Assembly (NCBI RefSeq): GCF_036013745.1
Contig: NZ_CP107880.1
Coordinates: forward strand, 3,782,001 to 3,846,000
Direction of reading: 5' to 3'
DNA: 64,000 nt
From: Streptomyces sp. NBC_00483
Lineage (GTDB): Bacteria > Actinomycetota > Actinomycetes > Streptomycetales > Streptomycetaceae
Each line of letters starts with the position of its first letter. Position 1 is the first letter of the stretch. This document shows, piece by piece, positions 1 to 8,980 of this stretch. The notes under the pieces are model-generated. The model was not told where the DNA came from and did no database searches. It saw only the letters and a program-made list of their open reading frames with translations. Position numbers and translations under genes: made by a program.

Positions 1-245
1 CCGCCGGATGTGCGTCACGAGCGCACTCTTCTGGATACCCAGCAGCGACGCCTCGTCGGCGGTGGCCTGTCGCGGCTCCGGCTGCTCAACGGCATGACTG
101 ACGGTGACCCCGATCTGCGCCATCCGATTCACGACACCCACCCCGGCATGGGGGCCGCCTTCGGGGAGAACGACGAGCGTGCCACTGGTGAGGTCGTACG
201 GCTCCCAGCTCGTCGACAGCTGCACGGGCCGACCGCCCAGTCCCC
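1..245 (-). pseudogene. GntR-family regulator fragment (UTRA effector domain), truncated
   Basis: On the minus strand, in the frame whose codons end at positions divisible by three, the sequence reads GGRPVQLSTSWEPY, then a VLPEGGPHAGVGVV stretch and ATADEASLLGIQKSALV, running off the left edge. This is the pattern of the UTRA ligand-binding domain of HutC-type GntR regulators (G-x-P-V-x-L-S, then A-T-x-x-E-A-x-L-L-G-I). No start codon or winged-helix DNA-binding domain lies upstream; that place is taken by a signal-peptide ORF in another frame. I read it as the C-terminal remnant of a regulator. The rest lies outside the window, so a frameshift or rearrangement cannot be told from an assembly error. 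Confidence 0.6.
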
Positions 246-388
246 CAGTAGTGCTCCGCACCGTCCGCGTGCGCGGCCGACGCGAACGCGACGGCGCTGC
301 CCGCGGCCAGTACCGCCGCCACCGCAACGGCGCGAACAGCCCCCGCCGCCCTGCTCTTCTTCGACATGTGCGAAGTCGATGCCGACAT
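86..388 (-). pseudogene. Signal-peptide ORF, probably broken
   Basis: An ATG at 388 is preceded by a good ribosome binding site (GAGGGGG, about 7 nt upstream). The product starts MSASTSHMSKKSR, followed by a clear hydrophobic core and an AHA-D signal-peptidase-like site, then AEHYW. After about residue 50 the reading frame becomes arginine-rich and unlike a real protein, while the +1-shifted frame is a UTRA domain. The start of a small secreted protein gene therefore appears to have been joined out of frame to a GntR gene fragment. A second ATG at 367 is an alternative start. The ORF as written is unlikely to make a functional protein. Confidence 0.4.
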
Positions 389-530
389 GTGCGATCCCCC
401 TCGGGTTGTGAACGTCCCGGTCAACCAACGCACTTGACGCTAGGGAGCGGTGATCACATCCCGTTGACATGTGGATGACAGCGCAGGTGGCACGGCTGCG
501 GAGACTCATTCCGAGCCGGGGCGGGGCGCA

Positions 531-559
531 CCCAGCCGGAGAGGGGGACCCCGGCTGGG
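531..559 (-). terminator. Terminator of the TQXA-domain gene
   Basis: CCCAGCCGG at 531-539 pairs with CCGGCTGGG at 551-559 across an 11-nt loop. It lies just downstream of the surface-protein gene on the minus strand. There is no T-run, as usual in high-GC actinomycetes. Confidence 0.5.
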
Positions 560-579
560 ACTGTTACTCGCCTACTTGC

Positions 580-2106
580 CTACTCGCCGTCACTGCTGCC
601 GTCGCCGGCGCCCGGCGACTTCTTCTTGCGCCCCATGACAACCGACACCCCACCGATCAGGACCAGCAGCACCGCGATGCCCGCGATGATCGGCGTCGCG
701 TTCGAGCTGCCCGTCTCGGCCAGGTCCGTGTCGGCGTCGGAGCCCGTGCCACCGACGGAGGCAGGGCTCGGCTGCGTCGTCGCCTGGGTGCGCAGACCGC
801 CGCCCGCCGTGGCACCCACCGCCGAGGTCGTCGAGCAGTCGAGCACGCCCCGTATCCGCTTGTCGAAGCCGTGCGGCCCCTTGATCGTGAAGTCGTACGC
901 CTGGTCCTCCTGCAGCGGTATCGTCACCGTCCGCGTCTGACCGGCCGGGATCGTGTACCGGGTGCGCATGAGCGTGAACGTGTACGGCTCGTCCCCGCTG
1001 TTGGCGGCCGTGATGTCGACGCCGCCCTTCGTGCAGTTCTCCCGCGCGGACAGTGCGGGCACCGCGCCCTCGCTCGCCCAGGTCGCCGTCGCGGTCGCGG
1101 AGACCGTGGACTCGCTGGAACCCGCGAGGATCTGCGTCTGGCTTCTGGTGTCGGAGGCGAAGGCCCGGCCGACCGGAACCGTCGTCGACGCCTGCACGGT
1201 CAGCTCCGCCGAACCCTCCTTCGCCTTCTTGGGTACGTCGAAGTAGAGCCGGCTGCCGTCCTTCGCGGTGGTGACGGGCTCGCCCTTCTCGTCGACGAGC
1301 TTCACCCCACCCGCGGCGGCCTCGACGGGCGGCATCACCGTGACGCTGTCGGCGTTCGTGTGCACCGTGACCGGGCCGACCCTGTTGCCGACTTCCGAGT
1401 CCCCGGTTTCCGAGTCCGCACGGCCCCCGGCTTCCGTATCCGTACGAGCGGGGGCTGCCTCATCCTCCGGCTGCTCGGACACGGCCTGCGGCGTCAGGGT
1501 CAGCGAGGCCTGCGGCTCCGCGAGGTCACGCGCGCTGCGCTGCAGATAGTCGGCGAGCTTCTCGGCGGCGGGGCTGACCGCGTCCACATCGACCTTGTCC
1601 GAGTAGCGCCAGATCGCGACCTGGGTGCCGGCCGCGGCCTCCTGCTCGGTGAGGCTCCCCGCGTGCGCCTTGCGGGCGAGCGCGGCGAGATCATTGACCT
1701 GCGGATACGAGTTCTGCAGGATCCAGCGGATGCGCCCCGCGTTCACGTTGTCGTGCAGCGACGTACCGGACCAGGACGTCTCGCGGTACTTGGCGTCCGG
1801 CTGCGTCGGGTTGTGGATGTCGACGCAGTACGTCTGGAGCGTCCCTCCGTCGTCGACGGCCATCCGGAACAGGCCCGCCGACACCTTCTCGTCCTTCCCG
1901 GCCCCGTGGATCACGGCCGCGTCGTACGTCTCCAGGCCGACCAGAGTGGCGCTCGCACCGCTCTGCTCCGTCGCACCGTCGTCGGCTTGCGCGACGCCCG
2001 CGCCGGATATCGCTCCCGTCGCCATGAGTCCCGACATCAGGGCCGCCGCGGCGAGACGGGCTGCGCCTCGTCCACGCCGTGCGGTCCGTGAGCACACAGA
2101 AAACAC
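580..2106 (-). CDS. TQXA (thioester) domain surface protein with LAxTG sortase signal
   Basis: A secreted, cell-wall-anchored protein of 508 aa. A basic N-terminus and hydrophobic stretch end in GVAQA-D, a signal peptidase site. A thioester domain follows: TYCVDIHN (Cys about 94) and AGTQVAIWRYSD (Gln about 162) are the Cys and Gln that form the internal thioester in the TQXA family, thought to attach bacteria covalently to amines on surfaces. The middle holds beta-rich repeats and an acidic Glu/Asp-rich linker. The end is LAETG, a membrane helix and an RKKK tail, the signal for a class E-type sortase. I chose GTG at 2106 because GAAGGG lies 7 nt upstream. It is transcribed away from ssb, with no sortase gene in the window. 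Confidence 0.88.
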   Translation of the reverse strand: MFSVCSRTARRGRGAARLAAAALMSGLMATGAISGAGVAQADDGATEQSGASATLVGLETYDAAVIHGAGKDEKVSAGLFRMAVDDGGTLQTYCVDIHNPTQPDAKYRETSWSGTSLHDNVNAGRIRWILQNSYPQVNDLAALARKAHAGSLTEQEAAAGTQVAIWRYSDKVDVDAVSPAAEKLADYLQRSARDLAEPQASLTLTPQAVSEQPEDEAAPARTDTEAGGRADSETGDSEVGNRVGPVTVHTNADSVTVMPPVEAAAGGVKLVDEKGEPVTTAKDGSRLYFDVPKKAKEGSAELTVQASTTVPVGRAFASDTRSQTQILAGSSESTVSATATATWASEGAVPALSARENCTKGGVDITAANSGDEPYTFTLMRTRYTIPAGQTRTVTIPLQEDQAYDFTIKGPHGFDKRIRGVLDCSTTSAVGATAGGGLRTQATTQPSPASVGGTGSDADTDLAETGSSNATPIIAGIAVLLVLIGGVSVVMGRKKKSPGAGDGSSDGE

Positions 2107-2355
2107 GTAATTCCCTTCAGGCGGGACAGGTGTCACATGGGGGGTGGTGTCCCGCCGGCAGAATCAACGCCAACCACAGTGATTCGGCTGGCCCTTGCAC
2201 TCCCGACCCGTCGCTGCACCTGATGCGCAGAGGTCCCGACGAGCCCAGGAGTCACGCTCGGCATCCTAGGGAAATGATCTTCGGCGATCTCCGGAGCCGC
2301 CTTCCGGCAACCGATCCGAATCGCAATCGTTATCGCCAACACCGTTTCCTAGCTG

Positions 2356-2396
2356 GGCTTATCGACAAATCGCCAGTACATGGGAGCCGATAAGCC
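2356..2396 (-). terminator. Hairpin downstream of ssb
   Basis: GGCTTATCG at 2356-2364 and CGATAAGCC at 2388-2396 form a perfect 9-bp stem with a 23-nt loop, just past the ssb stop on the minus strand. It may be the end of the dynA-dynB-ssb transcript or a weak regulatory hairpin upstream of the surface-protein gene. Confidence 0.35.
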
Positions 2397-2411
2397 ACAG
2401 TTCGGCCAGAC

Positions 2412-2927
2412 TCACCCCACCGGCTGCGGCTCGGCCAAATCCGGCTCGGCGTCGGCCGGTTGCCCGTCCGGCGCTTGGCCGTCGCCGACCTCGGGCCCCG
2501 ATCCCGCCTCGCCCGGTTTCACCACGTCCCACGGAGAATCACCCCGCGGCGCGCTCTCCGCACGAACCTGCTGCGTCCGGTGGAACGCGGAGGTGCCGCG
2601 CGACAAGTCGTGCCCGATCGCGACCGCCTCGATGTCCGCCGACGTCCAGTGCTGCCCGCCCCGCTCCTCGTCGCGCACCTTCAACTTGCCCTGCACCATG
2701 ACCGGTTCACCGAGCGCCAGGGAACTCTGCACATTCGTCCCAAGGCCGCGCCAGGCCCATACCGTGAAGAAATTGGTGTGCCCGTCCACCCACACGTTCT
2801 GCACCCGGTCGAAGCGGCGGCTGTGCGCCGCGAGCCGGAACCGGGCGACCGGCCCTGTCGGCAACTCCCGGAACACCGGTGTCGTCGCCACGTTCCCCAC
2901 CACGGTCACCATCGTCTCGCTGCTCAT
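2412..2927 (-). CDS. ssb: Single-stranded DNA-binding protein, tail-less paralogue
   Basis: The 171-aa protein starts MSSETMVTVVGNVATTPVF and continues with the OB-fold pattern (ARFRLAAHSRRFD, FFTVWAWRGLGTNVQSSLALGEPVMVQGKLKV). It should bind single-stranded DNA as a tetramer. The C-terminus is Pro/Asp/Gln-rich and ends EPQPVG, so it lacks the DDDxPF tip that recruits repair and replication partners. Streptomyces carry two SSBs, and the tail-less SsbB is linked to chromosome segregation during sporulation; this gene fits that paralogue. The position just downstream of the dynamin pair, which acts at sporulation septa, supports this. GGGAGGGG lies 6-7 nt before the ATG at 2927. Confidence 0.9.
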   Translation of the reverse strand: MSSETMVTVVGNVATTPVFRELPTGPVARFRLAAHSRRFDRVQNVWVDGHTNFFTVWAWRGLGTNVQSSLALGEPVMVQGKLKVRDEERGGQHWTSADIEAVAIGHDLSRGTSAFHRTQQVRAESAPRGDSPWDVVKPGEAGSGPEVGDGQAPDGQPADAEPDLAEPQPVG

Positions 2928-3052
2928 CCGGAACCCCTCCCGTTACCCCCGCCCGGCCCTTTCGGCCAGGACGTCCGTGCGCGGCCCGAGCCCTTCCCGA
3001 GCCGCGATCACAGACTGCACCCGGCGCCGCGATCCCCGCCGACGCCTGTGTC

Positions 3053-5017
3053 CTACCCGCGGGTTGTGGAAATCCCGGTCACTCCCCCGGCCACCCGTAC
3101 GTACTGCTCCCGCACCTCCCGGTACCGCAGCAGCTCCGCCGCGACGGGATCCAGCACCCGCGCCCTGCCACAGGCCGCGGCCGCGTCCCTGAGCCGTCGC
3201 TCGGCCTCCTGCCCGTACCGGCGGGCCGGCCCCTTCGCCGCCATCCGGCACGACCACTCCACGCACGGTCCACCCACGAGCCCCGTGAGCACCAGCAGCA
3301 GGGGCACACCCAGATTCGTCGAGAAGCCCCCGACGACCTGCCCCAACAGCCACAGCACCCCCAGAACTTGCAGCAGCGTCATGGCCACCTGGGCGAACAC
3401 CGCGACCGGCCACCAGCCGGGCCGCGGCGGCCGCCCGGCCCCGTGCTCCGTCTTGAGGTGCTCGGAGGCGGCATCGGACGCCAGCTCGTCGAGCGCCTCG
3501 GGCAGCCCCTCGCCGCCCCGCGTCGCGGCCTCCCGCACGGCCTGCCCCCACGCCTCGGGCAGCCCGCTCGCGGCGGCGTCGCCGACCACGCGTACCGCGT
3601 GCTCGACGCGCTGCCGGGCCGTGACCTCCTCCTCGTCGGCAGGGACCACGGGGACCGTGACGGTCGAGCCGACCGCGCGCCGGTCCTCGTACCAGCGCCA
3701 GAGCCTGAGCCACGGGGTGCCGCAGGCCCGGTTGGCGCCCCGGCTCCACTCCCGCCCGGCCGCCTGGCCCGCGGCGGCCGCGCCGACGGCCTCGGCGAGC
3801 CGGTCCGCGAACTCCTCGCGGGCCTCCTCGCTCAGCCCGCCCTGCCGCCCGGTCGCGTACACCTGCTTGAGGTGGTCGGCGGCGGCGTCGACGTCGGCGC
3901 CGATCCGGCGCGCGGCGGCCCGGCGTTCGGTGGTGACCTGGTCGAGGCAGTCGCGCAGGTCGTCCACGCCCTCACCGGTGAGGGCGGAGAGCGGCAGCAC
4001 CGTGGCACCGGGCTCGCCGTGCTCGCCGAGCGCGATGCCGTCCTCGTCGAGAAGCCTCCGCAGATCGTCCAGGACCTGCTCGACGGCCTCGCCGGGCAGC
4101 CGGTCGACCTGGTTGAGCACCACGAACATCACCTCCGCGTGCCCCGCCATGGGCCGCAGATACCGCTCATGGAGCATCGCGTCGGCGTACTTCTCGGGGT
4201 CGACGACCCACACCACGGCGTCCACGAGGCCGAGCACCCGGTCGACCTGCTCACGGTGTTCGAGGGCGGCGGAGTCGTGATCGGGCAGGTCGATCAGGAC
4301 CAGCCCGTCCAGCGCCGCCTCGCCCTGCGGCCCCTGCGCGGGGCGCCTGCGCGCACGCCCGGGGATCCCGAGCCGGTCGAGCAGCCCGGCGGCCCCGTCC
4401 GTCCAGCTGCATGCGATCGGCGCGGAGGTGGTGGGCCTGCGCAGCCCGGTCTCCGAGAGGGGCACGCCCGCGAGGGAGTTGAACAGCGTCGACTTGCCGC
4501 TTCCGGTGGCGCCCGCGATCGCGACGACCGTGTGCCGTGAGGAGAGCCGCCGCCGGGCCGCGGCCTCGTCGAGCACGTGCCCGGCCTCGGCGAGGGTCGT
4601 CCCGTCGAGCCGGGCACGCGAGAGCCCGACGAGCTCCCGCAGCGCGTCGAGCCGCTGCTTCAACTGCCCGTCGTACGTCCCCGATCCGGCCGGCACCGCC
4701 GCCTCGCCGCCCTGCTTGGCGACGCGCCGCGCGATGAGACCGTCGTCCCAGGGGGTGGACCCCGTACGCCCTTCGGGAATCTCCACGCCTTGGGTGGCCC
4801 CGGCAGCCTCTTCGGAGGACGCGGAGGACGCGGAGGCCGATGCGGCTTCCGGTGTGGGGGCTGTGGGGGCATCACCGAGCTTGTCCGCGAGATCCGTCAG
4901 CTCGGAGTCATCCACGCAACTGGTGTGATCAGCGGGGCCGGCGTGGTCGGCAGAGTTCGTGGAACCGGTGGGATCCCTGGGATCGGTCTGATCCGTGACG
5001 GCGGACAGCGCCCTCAC
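3053..5017 (-). CDS. dynB: Dynamin-like GTPase DynB (membrane-spanning)
   Basis: A 654-aa dynamin-superfamily GTPase. A disordered Ser/Ala/Asp-rich N-terminus of about 100 residues precedes the G domain: P-loop [14 protein letters not shown], a G2 region RPTTSAPI, G3 DLPDHDS and the G4-like NQVD. Two adjacent membrane helices lie at about residues 545-605 ([21 protein letters not shown] and [13 protein letters not shown]), followed by an amphipathic tail. In Streptomyces DynA and DynB form a complex that stabilises FtsZ rings at sporulation septa, with DynB as the transmembrane partner. The GTG start overlaps the dynA stop (GTGA) and has AAGGAGAG just upstream, so translation is probably coupled. 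The gene name is inferred from motifs, gene order and the helix pair. Confidence 0.85.
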   Translation of the reverse strand: MRALSAVTDQTDPRDPTGSTNSADHAGPADHTSCVDDSELTDLADKLGDAPTAPTPEAASASASSASSEEAAGATQGVEIPEGRTGSTPWDDGLIARRVAKQGGEAAVPAGSGTYDGQLKQRLDALRELVGLSRARLDGTTLAEAGHVLDEAAARRRLSSRHTVVAIAGATGSGKSTLFNSLAGVPLSETGLRRPTTSAPIACSWTDGAAGLLDRLGIPGRARRRPAQGPQGEAALDGLVLIDLPDHDSAALEHREQVDRVLGLVDAVVWVVDPEKYADAMLHERYLRPMAGHAEVMFVVLNQVDRLPGEAVEQVLDDLRRLLDEDGIALGEHGEPGATVLPLSALTGEGVDDLRDCLDQVTTERRAAARRIGADVDAAADHLKQVYATGRQGGLSEEAREEFADRLAEAVGAAAAGQAAGREWSRGANRACGTPWLRLWRWYEDRRAVGSTVTVPVVPADEEEVTARQRVEHAVRVVGDAAASGLPEAWGQAVREAATRGGEGLPEALDELASDAASEHLKTEHGAGRPPRPGWWPVAVFAQVAMTLLQVLGVLWLLGQVVGGFSTNLGVPLLLVLTGLVGGPCVEWSCRMAAKGPARRYGQEAERRLRDAAAACGRARVLDPVAAELLRYREVREQYVRVAGGVTGISTTRG

Positions 5018-6702
5018 CTCTCCTTCTGCAGCAGCGAAAGGGCCGCGATCAACTCGGCCTGGGATTCGGGTGTGATGTCGAGCGCGTCGAGCGGCGCGAG
5101 CCGACGCTCGCGTTCCGCGCCGAGCACGGCGTCCAGGTACTCGTTCAGGAGCTCTCCACCGCGATCGCGCAGCCGCAGGGCGCCCTGGGCACCGATCCGC
5201 TCGGCCAGGTTCTCGCCGGCGGCCTTGCCCCTGCGCCCGCCGAGCAGGCCGGTGGCGACGAGCGCCGCGACCGCCTCGGCGTCGGGCGGCGAACCGTCCA
5301 TGGCCTGGGCGGCGGCCCGCGCCTCTTCCTCCGCGTACTCCTCGAGCACCCGCCGCCAGCGCCGTACGGCCAGCCCGATCCGCTGCTCGGCGGTCTCGGA
5401 CCCGGGATCCTGCCTACGTAGTTCCTTGGCACGCGACCCGGGTTCGCGGCGCCAAGCCTCATCGACCCGTTCATCAGCCGCAGTCACCGCACACGCCAGC
5501 AACGAGCCGAGACTCTCCACCAACGCATCAAGCAGCTCACCGGCCCCACAGTCCGCCGGATAACTCCGCCAGTGCTTCAGCGCGTTCCCCGAGAGCACAC
5601 CCCCCTTCCGCAAACGCTCCAGTACGCGCGCGTGCTCGGTCTCGTACGCGTCCTCGACGGCGGAGGTGAGCCGGACCATGGCCGAGTGCTGGGCGGCGAC
5701 GGCCGCGGCCAGTTCGGGCATCCGGGCGCGCAGCGAGTCGAGCGTGCCGCGGGCGGTGCGGGCGACGGCGCGGGCGCGGGCGTCGGAGTCCTGGGCGCGA
5801 TGGGTCAGCCAGGCGCGGAGCGGGGCGACGGCGGTGGCGGGCAGCAGCCCACCATTGCCGGTCGACTCCGGCAGTTCCGGCACGGTGAACCGCGGCACCT
5901 CGCCGAGCCCGGCCTTGGCGAGCAGCGCGCCGTACTGCCGGGAGACCTCGGCGACGACCTGGTGGGGCACCCGGTCGAGCACGGTCACGAGGGACGCGTC
6001 GTACTCCTTGGCGGTACGCAGCAGCCGCCACGGCACGGCGTCGGCGTACCGGGAGGCGGTGGTGACCATGACCCACACGTCGGCGGCGCTGATCAGCCGT
6101 GCGGCGAGCACCCGGTTCTCGGCGACGAGGGAGTCGATGTCGGGGGCGTCCAGCAGCGCGAGCCCACGCGGCAGAACCCCCGAGGTCTCGACGCGCAACA
6201 CGCGCTCTTCCTCGTCGGCAACGAGCTCGATCTCCCCCTCCTCGTCCCCTTCTCCTTCGAGCCCGCCATGCCCGCCATGCCCGCCATGGCTTCCATGCCC
6301 GCCATGCCCGCCATCGGCCTGCTTGGGCATCCACACGCGCGTGAGGTCGGGCAGCACGCGCATCCCGGAGAACCAGTGGTGGTCATCCGGATGGCAGACG
6401 AGGACGGGAGTACGTGTGGTCGGCCGCAGCACCCCGGCCTCGCTCACGACACGCCCCACGAGGGAGTTCACCAGGGTCGACTTGCCGGCGCCCGTGGAGC
6501 CGCCGACCACGGCGAGCAAGGGCGCTTCGGGAGCCCGCAGGCGGGGCACCAAATAGTCGTCTAGTTGTGCGAGCAGCTCGCCGCGGTTGGCACGCGCGCG
6601 TGGCGCCCCCGCAAGCGGGAGCGGAAAGCGCGCGGCGGCGACACGGTCGCGCAGCGCGGTAATTGCGTCGAGCAGCTGAGGCCGAACGTCCAAGGTCACC
6701 AC
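5014..6702 (-). CDS. dynA: Dynamin-like GTPase DynA
   Basis: The first gene of the pair, about 562 aa. The body begins [20 protein letters not shown]. The G domain shows P-loop [16 protein letters not shown]2 RPTTRTP and G3 LLDAPDIDS. No transmembrane helix is evident, so membrane attachment would go through DynB. Between G2 and G3 sits a Gly-His repeat ([17 protein letters not shown]) followed by an acidic run, encoded around 6241-6325. The start is uncertain: GTG at 6702 or 6699 puts the conserved TLDVRPQ segment at the N-terminus, ATG at 6741 adds 13 residues, and none has a convincing ribosome binding site. It should act with DynB in sporulation-septum formation. Confidence 0.85.
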   Translation of the reverse strand: MVTLDVRPQLLDAITALRDRVAAARFPLPLAGAPRARANRGELLAQLDDYLVPRLRAPEAPLLAVVGGSTGAGKSTLVNSLVGRVVSEAGVLRPTTRTPVLVCHPDDHHWFSGMRVLPDLTRVWMPKQADGGHGGHGSHGGHGGHGGLEGEGDEEGEIELVADEEERVLRVETSGVLPRGLALLDAPDIDSLVAENRVLAARLISAADVWVMVTTASRYADAVPWRLLRTAKEYDASLVTVLDRVPHQVVAEVSRQYGALLAKAGLGEVPRFTVPELPESTGNGGLLPATAVAPLRAWLTHRAQDSDARARAVARTARGTLDSLRARMPELAAAVAAQHSAMVRLTSAVEDAYETEHARVLERLRKGGVLSGNALKHWRSYPADCGAGELLDALVESLGSLLACAVTAADERVDEAWRREPGSRAKELRRQDPGSETAEQRIGLAVRRWRRVLEEYAEEEARAAAQAMDGSPPDAEAVAALVATGLLGGRRGKAAGENLAERIGAQGALRLRDRGGELLNEYLDAVLGAERERRLAPLDALDITPESQAELIAALSLLQKER

Positions 6703-7035
6703 ACGTGAAGAATGCCCAATTTTGGACGCTTTATGAAGCATATGACCGCGTCTGCGCGCCGATAAGTTACGCGATAAGGCACAGGAAGCACACAGCGGGA
6801 CGGAAGGGGCGACTGGGGGCGCAGGCATAACGAGTGCACAACACCCGAGGCGTATGAAGCCAAAAGCGATGCAGGATTCGTACCTACCTGCGATTATCGG
6901 GACCGCTTCACTGAACCTCCACATCGTGCCGCGGAGGCGAAGCAGCAAGGGCAGGGACCCGGGAGCCCTATCCTTGTCCCCGGCAAGGTCACGGATCACC
7001 CCACATCCCCCGACCAAGCCACCGGCCACACACCG
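6703..7035. other. Intergenic region between dynA and tRNA-Arg
   Basis: This 333-nt stretch must hold the dynA promoter (leftward) and the tRNA promoter (rightward). ATAAG-type motifs occur near 6760-6780 (GATAAGTTACGCGATAAGG). No ORF here has coding character, and I see no strong hairpin. Confidence 0.4.
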
Positions 7036-7108
7036 GCCCCCGTAGCTCAGTGGATAGAGCAGGCGCCTTCTAAGCGCTTGGCCGCAGGTTCGAGTCCTGC
7101 CGGGGGCG
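7036..7108 (+). tRNA. tRNA-Arg (anticodon UCU)
   Basis: A 73-nt cloverleaf. The acceptor stem GCCCCCG pairs with CGGGGGC, the D arm GCTC with GAGC, the anticodon stem GGCGC with GCGCT (one G-U) around loop CTTCTAA (anticodon TCT), and the T arm GCAGG-TTCGAGT-CCTGC is standard. The discriminator base is G and CC follows. It would read AGA (and AGG) arginine codons, which are rare in this GC-rich DNA. Its 3' part and terminator are repeated at 11792-11880, marking it as an integration target. Confidence 0.95.
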
Positions 7109-7118
7109 CCTTCAAAAG

Positions 7119-7142
7119 GCCCTACTCCGGTAGGGCTTTTTT
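7119..7142 (+). terminator. Rho-independent terminator of tRNA-Arg
   Basis: GCCCTAC (7119-7125) and GTAGGGC (7130-7136) form a stem with loop TCCG, followed by six T residues. A near-identical copy lies at 11853-11880. Confidence 0.9.
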
Positions 7143-7416
7143 GCTGGTCAGAGCGAGTCTCCCTGAACGTACGGAAGCGCCGGGCCCTCCTCCGAAGATC
7201 GCGGGAGGACCCGGCGCTGTCCGGCTGCCACCGGGTTTCTGCGGGTGGCAGCGGTAAATACGCGGTGGAGTATCCCGGCGGCGACTCAGGCGGTGCCGGA
7301 CAGGTCGGCGCCCGGAAGCGCCTTGCCCACCCCGCCGCCGCCCGAGCCCGAGCGGGGCTCGCGCTGCGCCATCCGGCCAGACGACCCCTCCTGGCCGGAT
7401 GCCGTGGAGGCCGCGG
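7143..7416. other. Non-coding stretch with a GC-rich hairpin
   Basis: AGCGCCGGG-CCCTCC near 7168-7183 pairs with GGAGG-ACCCGGCGCT near 7195-7210. This is a likely terminator for the leftward ATP-binding protein gene or the rightward tRNA transcript. Short open frames in the rest lack ribosome binding sites and family resemblance, so I call no gene here. Confidence 0.4.
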
Positions 7417-7908
7417 TCACCAACACAGATCGGCCCCACTCCCCGCGCCGCTGCCCGGCCGATCCGCGCCCCCGCACTCGGCCCACAGCAGCTTCCCGCC
7501 CCGCCCGTCCGGGAACGAGTACGCGCCCCAGTCATCCGCGTAGGCCCGCACGAGAAACAGCCCGCGCCCGCCCTCCGCACACGCATCAGCGCGCGGCCCG
7601 CCCCGCTCGAATCCCGGGGGAATCTTCGGGTCACCGTCCCACACGGCCACACGAACCCGCCCCGGGTCAGCGACGCCAGGACCAAGACGCAGCGTGTACG
7701 GGCCGGTGGTGTGCAGGTGCGCGTTGGTCAGCAGCTCCGAGCTCAAGAGCTCGGCGGGCTCGACGAGTTCAGCCTTGCCGTGCGCTTCAAGGACCATGCG
7801 GAGCAGGGCGCGGGCGATGCCGGGGGCGCGAGGGTCGTGCGGAAGCTGGAGGGCGTACGTGCCCGGGAACAGGCCGGAGCCGGCCGGAAGCGGGGATACG
7901 GTGGTCAT
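7417..7908 (-). CDS. ATP-binding regulatory protein (HATPase_c, anti-sigma/RsbW type)
   Basis: A 163-aa cytoplasmic GHKL-fold protein. The N-box region reads ELLSSELLTNAHLHT, followed by VRVAVWDGDP and a G-box-like EGGRGLFLVRAYADDWG; the C-terminus is Gly/Ser-rich. In Streptomyces such single-domain ATPases are encoded next to XRE/DUF397 pairs and resemble serine kinases of anti-sigma factor antagonists. The gene is divergent from the XRE gene, so the two probably share a control region. GAAGGGAG lies 6 nt before the ATG. Its partner and phosphorylation target cannot be read from the sequence. Confidence 0.85.
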   Translation of the reverse strand: MTTVSPLPAGSGLFPGTYALQLPHDPRAPGIARALLRMVLEAHGKAELVEPAELLSSELLTNAHLHTTGPYTLRLGPGVADPGRVRVAVWDGDPKIPPGFERGGPRADACAEGGRGLFLVRAYADDWGAYSFPDGRGGKLLWAECGGADRPGSGAGSGADLCW

Positions 7909-8041
7909 GGAAGTCTCCCTTCGAGTGGGCGAGTTGGAGTGCCAGCCGAGTGGTTCGCGTCAGCCGATGCCCAGTGACCAGGTCGCTCCGTCGAGCGGGA
8001 TACTTCTGAGCGAGGCGCCTGAATTGAAGGTAGCGGAGCCG

Positions 8042-8057
8042 CGATAAACTGTTATCG
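8042..8057. promoter_or_regulatory. Palindromic operator between the divergent ATPase and XRE genes
   Basis: CGATAA-ACTG-TTATCG has perfect 6-bp arms with a 4-nt centre. It lies in the 216-nt divergent intergenic region, with CACCC-TTAT-GGGTG at about 8083-8096. It is a plausible binding site for the adjacent XRE protein (inference). Confidence 0.5.
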
Positions 8058-8124
8058 AGAATAGCGAAAAACCCTTAGGCGCCACCCTTATGGGTGACAG
8101 CGTCGCCAAGGAGGCGCAGAGTCA

Positions 8125-8970
8125 GTGCGGAGCAACCCGACAGGGCGTCAGCTACGCCTCGGTTCCGAGCTGCGCAAACTGCGTGAGCGCGCCGGTCTGA
8201 CCTCCACTCAGGCAAGTCAACTACTCGGTGTGAAGCAGAACCAGGTCAGCAACACCGAGTCGGGACGCATGGGCGTCAGCCCCGACCGCGTACGAGCACT
8301 GGCCTGTCACTACGACTGCTCGGACGCCGCGCTGGTCGACGCGTTGGCGGGCATGGCCGGCGAGCGCGTACGCGGCTGGTGGGAGGAGTACCGGGCCATA
8401 CTGCCCGCCGCGTTGCTCGACCTGGCCGAGGTGGAGCACCACGCCCGACGCATGCGCACGGCCATCACGGTGCACATCCCCGGGCTGCTCCAGACCGCCG
8501 AGCACGCACGCGAAATCTTCCGTCAGGACGTTCCCGCCATCGCGCCGCCGGAGATCGAGCATCGCGTCTCGTTCCGCATCAAGCGGCAGGCAGTGCTGTT
8601 CCAGGAGGAGCCGACCCCGTACCACGCGATCATCCATGAGGCCGCGCTGCGCATGCAGTTCGGAGGATCTGCCGTCGCCAAGGGCCAACTCCATCACCTG
8701 CTCGAGATGAGCGAACGTCCCGGAGTCGTGCTCCAGGTGCTCCCCTTCAGCGCGGGCTCCTTCGCCGGATCCGGACAGTCGATCTTCTACTCGCACGGCC
8801 CCGTGCCGAGCCTCGACACCGTGCACCTCGACCAATCGCACGGGCCTGTCTTCCTGGACGCAGACGCCCAACTGGCCAAGTACCGCGTCCTGATCGAGCG
8901 CATGGAAGCCATCGCCCTGCCCGGGCCAGCCTCACGAGACCTCATCCACACCGTCGCCGAGAGCCTGTGA
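8125..8970 (+). CDS. XRE-family regulator with DUF5753 effector domain
   Basis: A 281-aa protein. The helix-turn-helix lies at about residues 10-60 (LGSELRKLRERAGLTSTQAS, then GVKQNQVSNTESGRMGVS), followed by a long C-terminal DUF5753 domain (ITVHIPGLLQTAEHAR, LQVLPFSAG). The architecture is that of the many Streptomyces regulators paired with DUF397 proteins, the group that includes AbaA-type and BldB-associated loci. The GTG start has AAGGAGG 9-10 nt upstream. Two DUF397 genes follow at once, so the three probably form one operon. Its ligand is unknown. Confidence 0.9.
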   Translation: MRSNPTGRQLRLGSELRKLRERAGLTSTQASQLLGVKQNQVSNTESGRMGVSPDRVRALACHYDCSDAALVDALAGMAGERVRGWWEEYRAILPAALLDLAEVEHHARRMRTAITVHIPGLLQTAEHAREIFRQDVPAIAPPEIEHRVSFRIKRQAVLFQEEPTPYHAIIHEAALRMQFGGSAVAKGQLHHLLEMSERPGVVLQVLPFSAGSFAGSGQSIFYSHGPVPSLDTVHLDQSHGPVFLDADAQLAKYRVLIERMEAIALPGPASRDLIHTVAESL

Positions 8971-8980
8971 AGGAACCCAA

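Noticed and set aside
469..2091. Long plus-strand open frame over the TQXA gene
   Set aside because: Arg/Gly/Ala-rich translation without domains; it is the antisense shadow of a gene with signal peptide, thioester motif and sortase signal.
2460..4540. Long plus-strand open frames across ssb and dynB
   Set aside because: No start signals or family resemblance; high GC content leaves stops rare in antisense frames of real genes.
7286..7486. Short minus-strand ORF (66 aa) overlapping the ATP-binding protein gene end
   Set aside because: Overlaps a clear gene in another frame, Gly/Arg-rich, no ribosome binding site.
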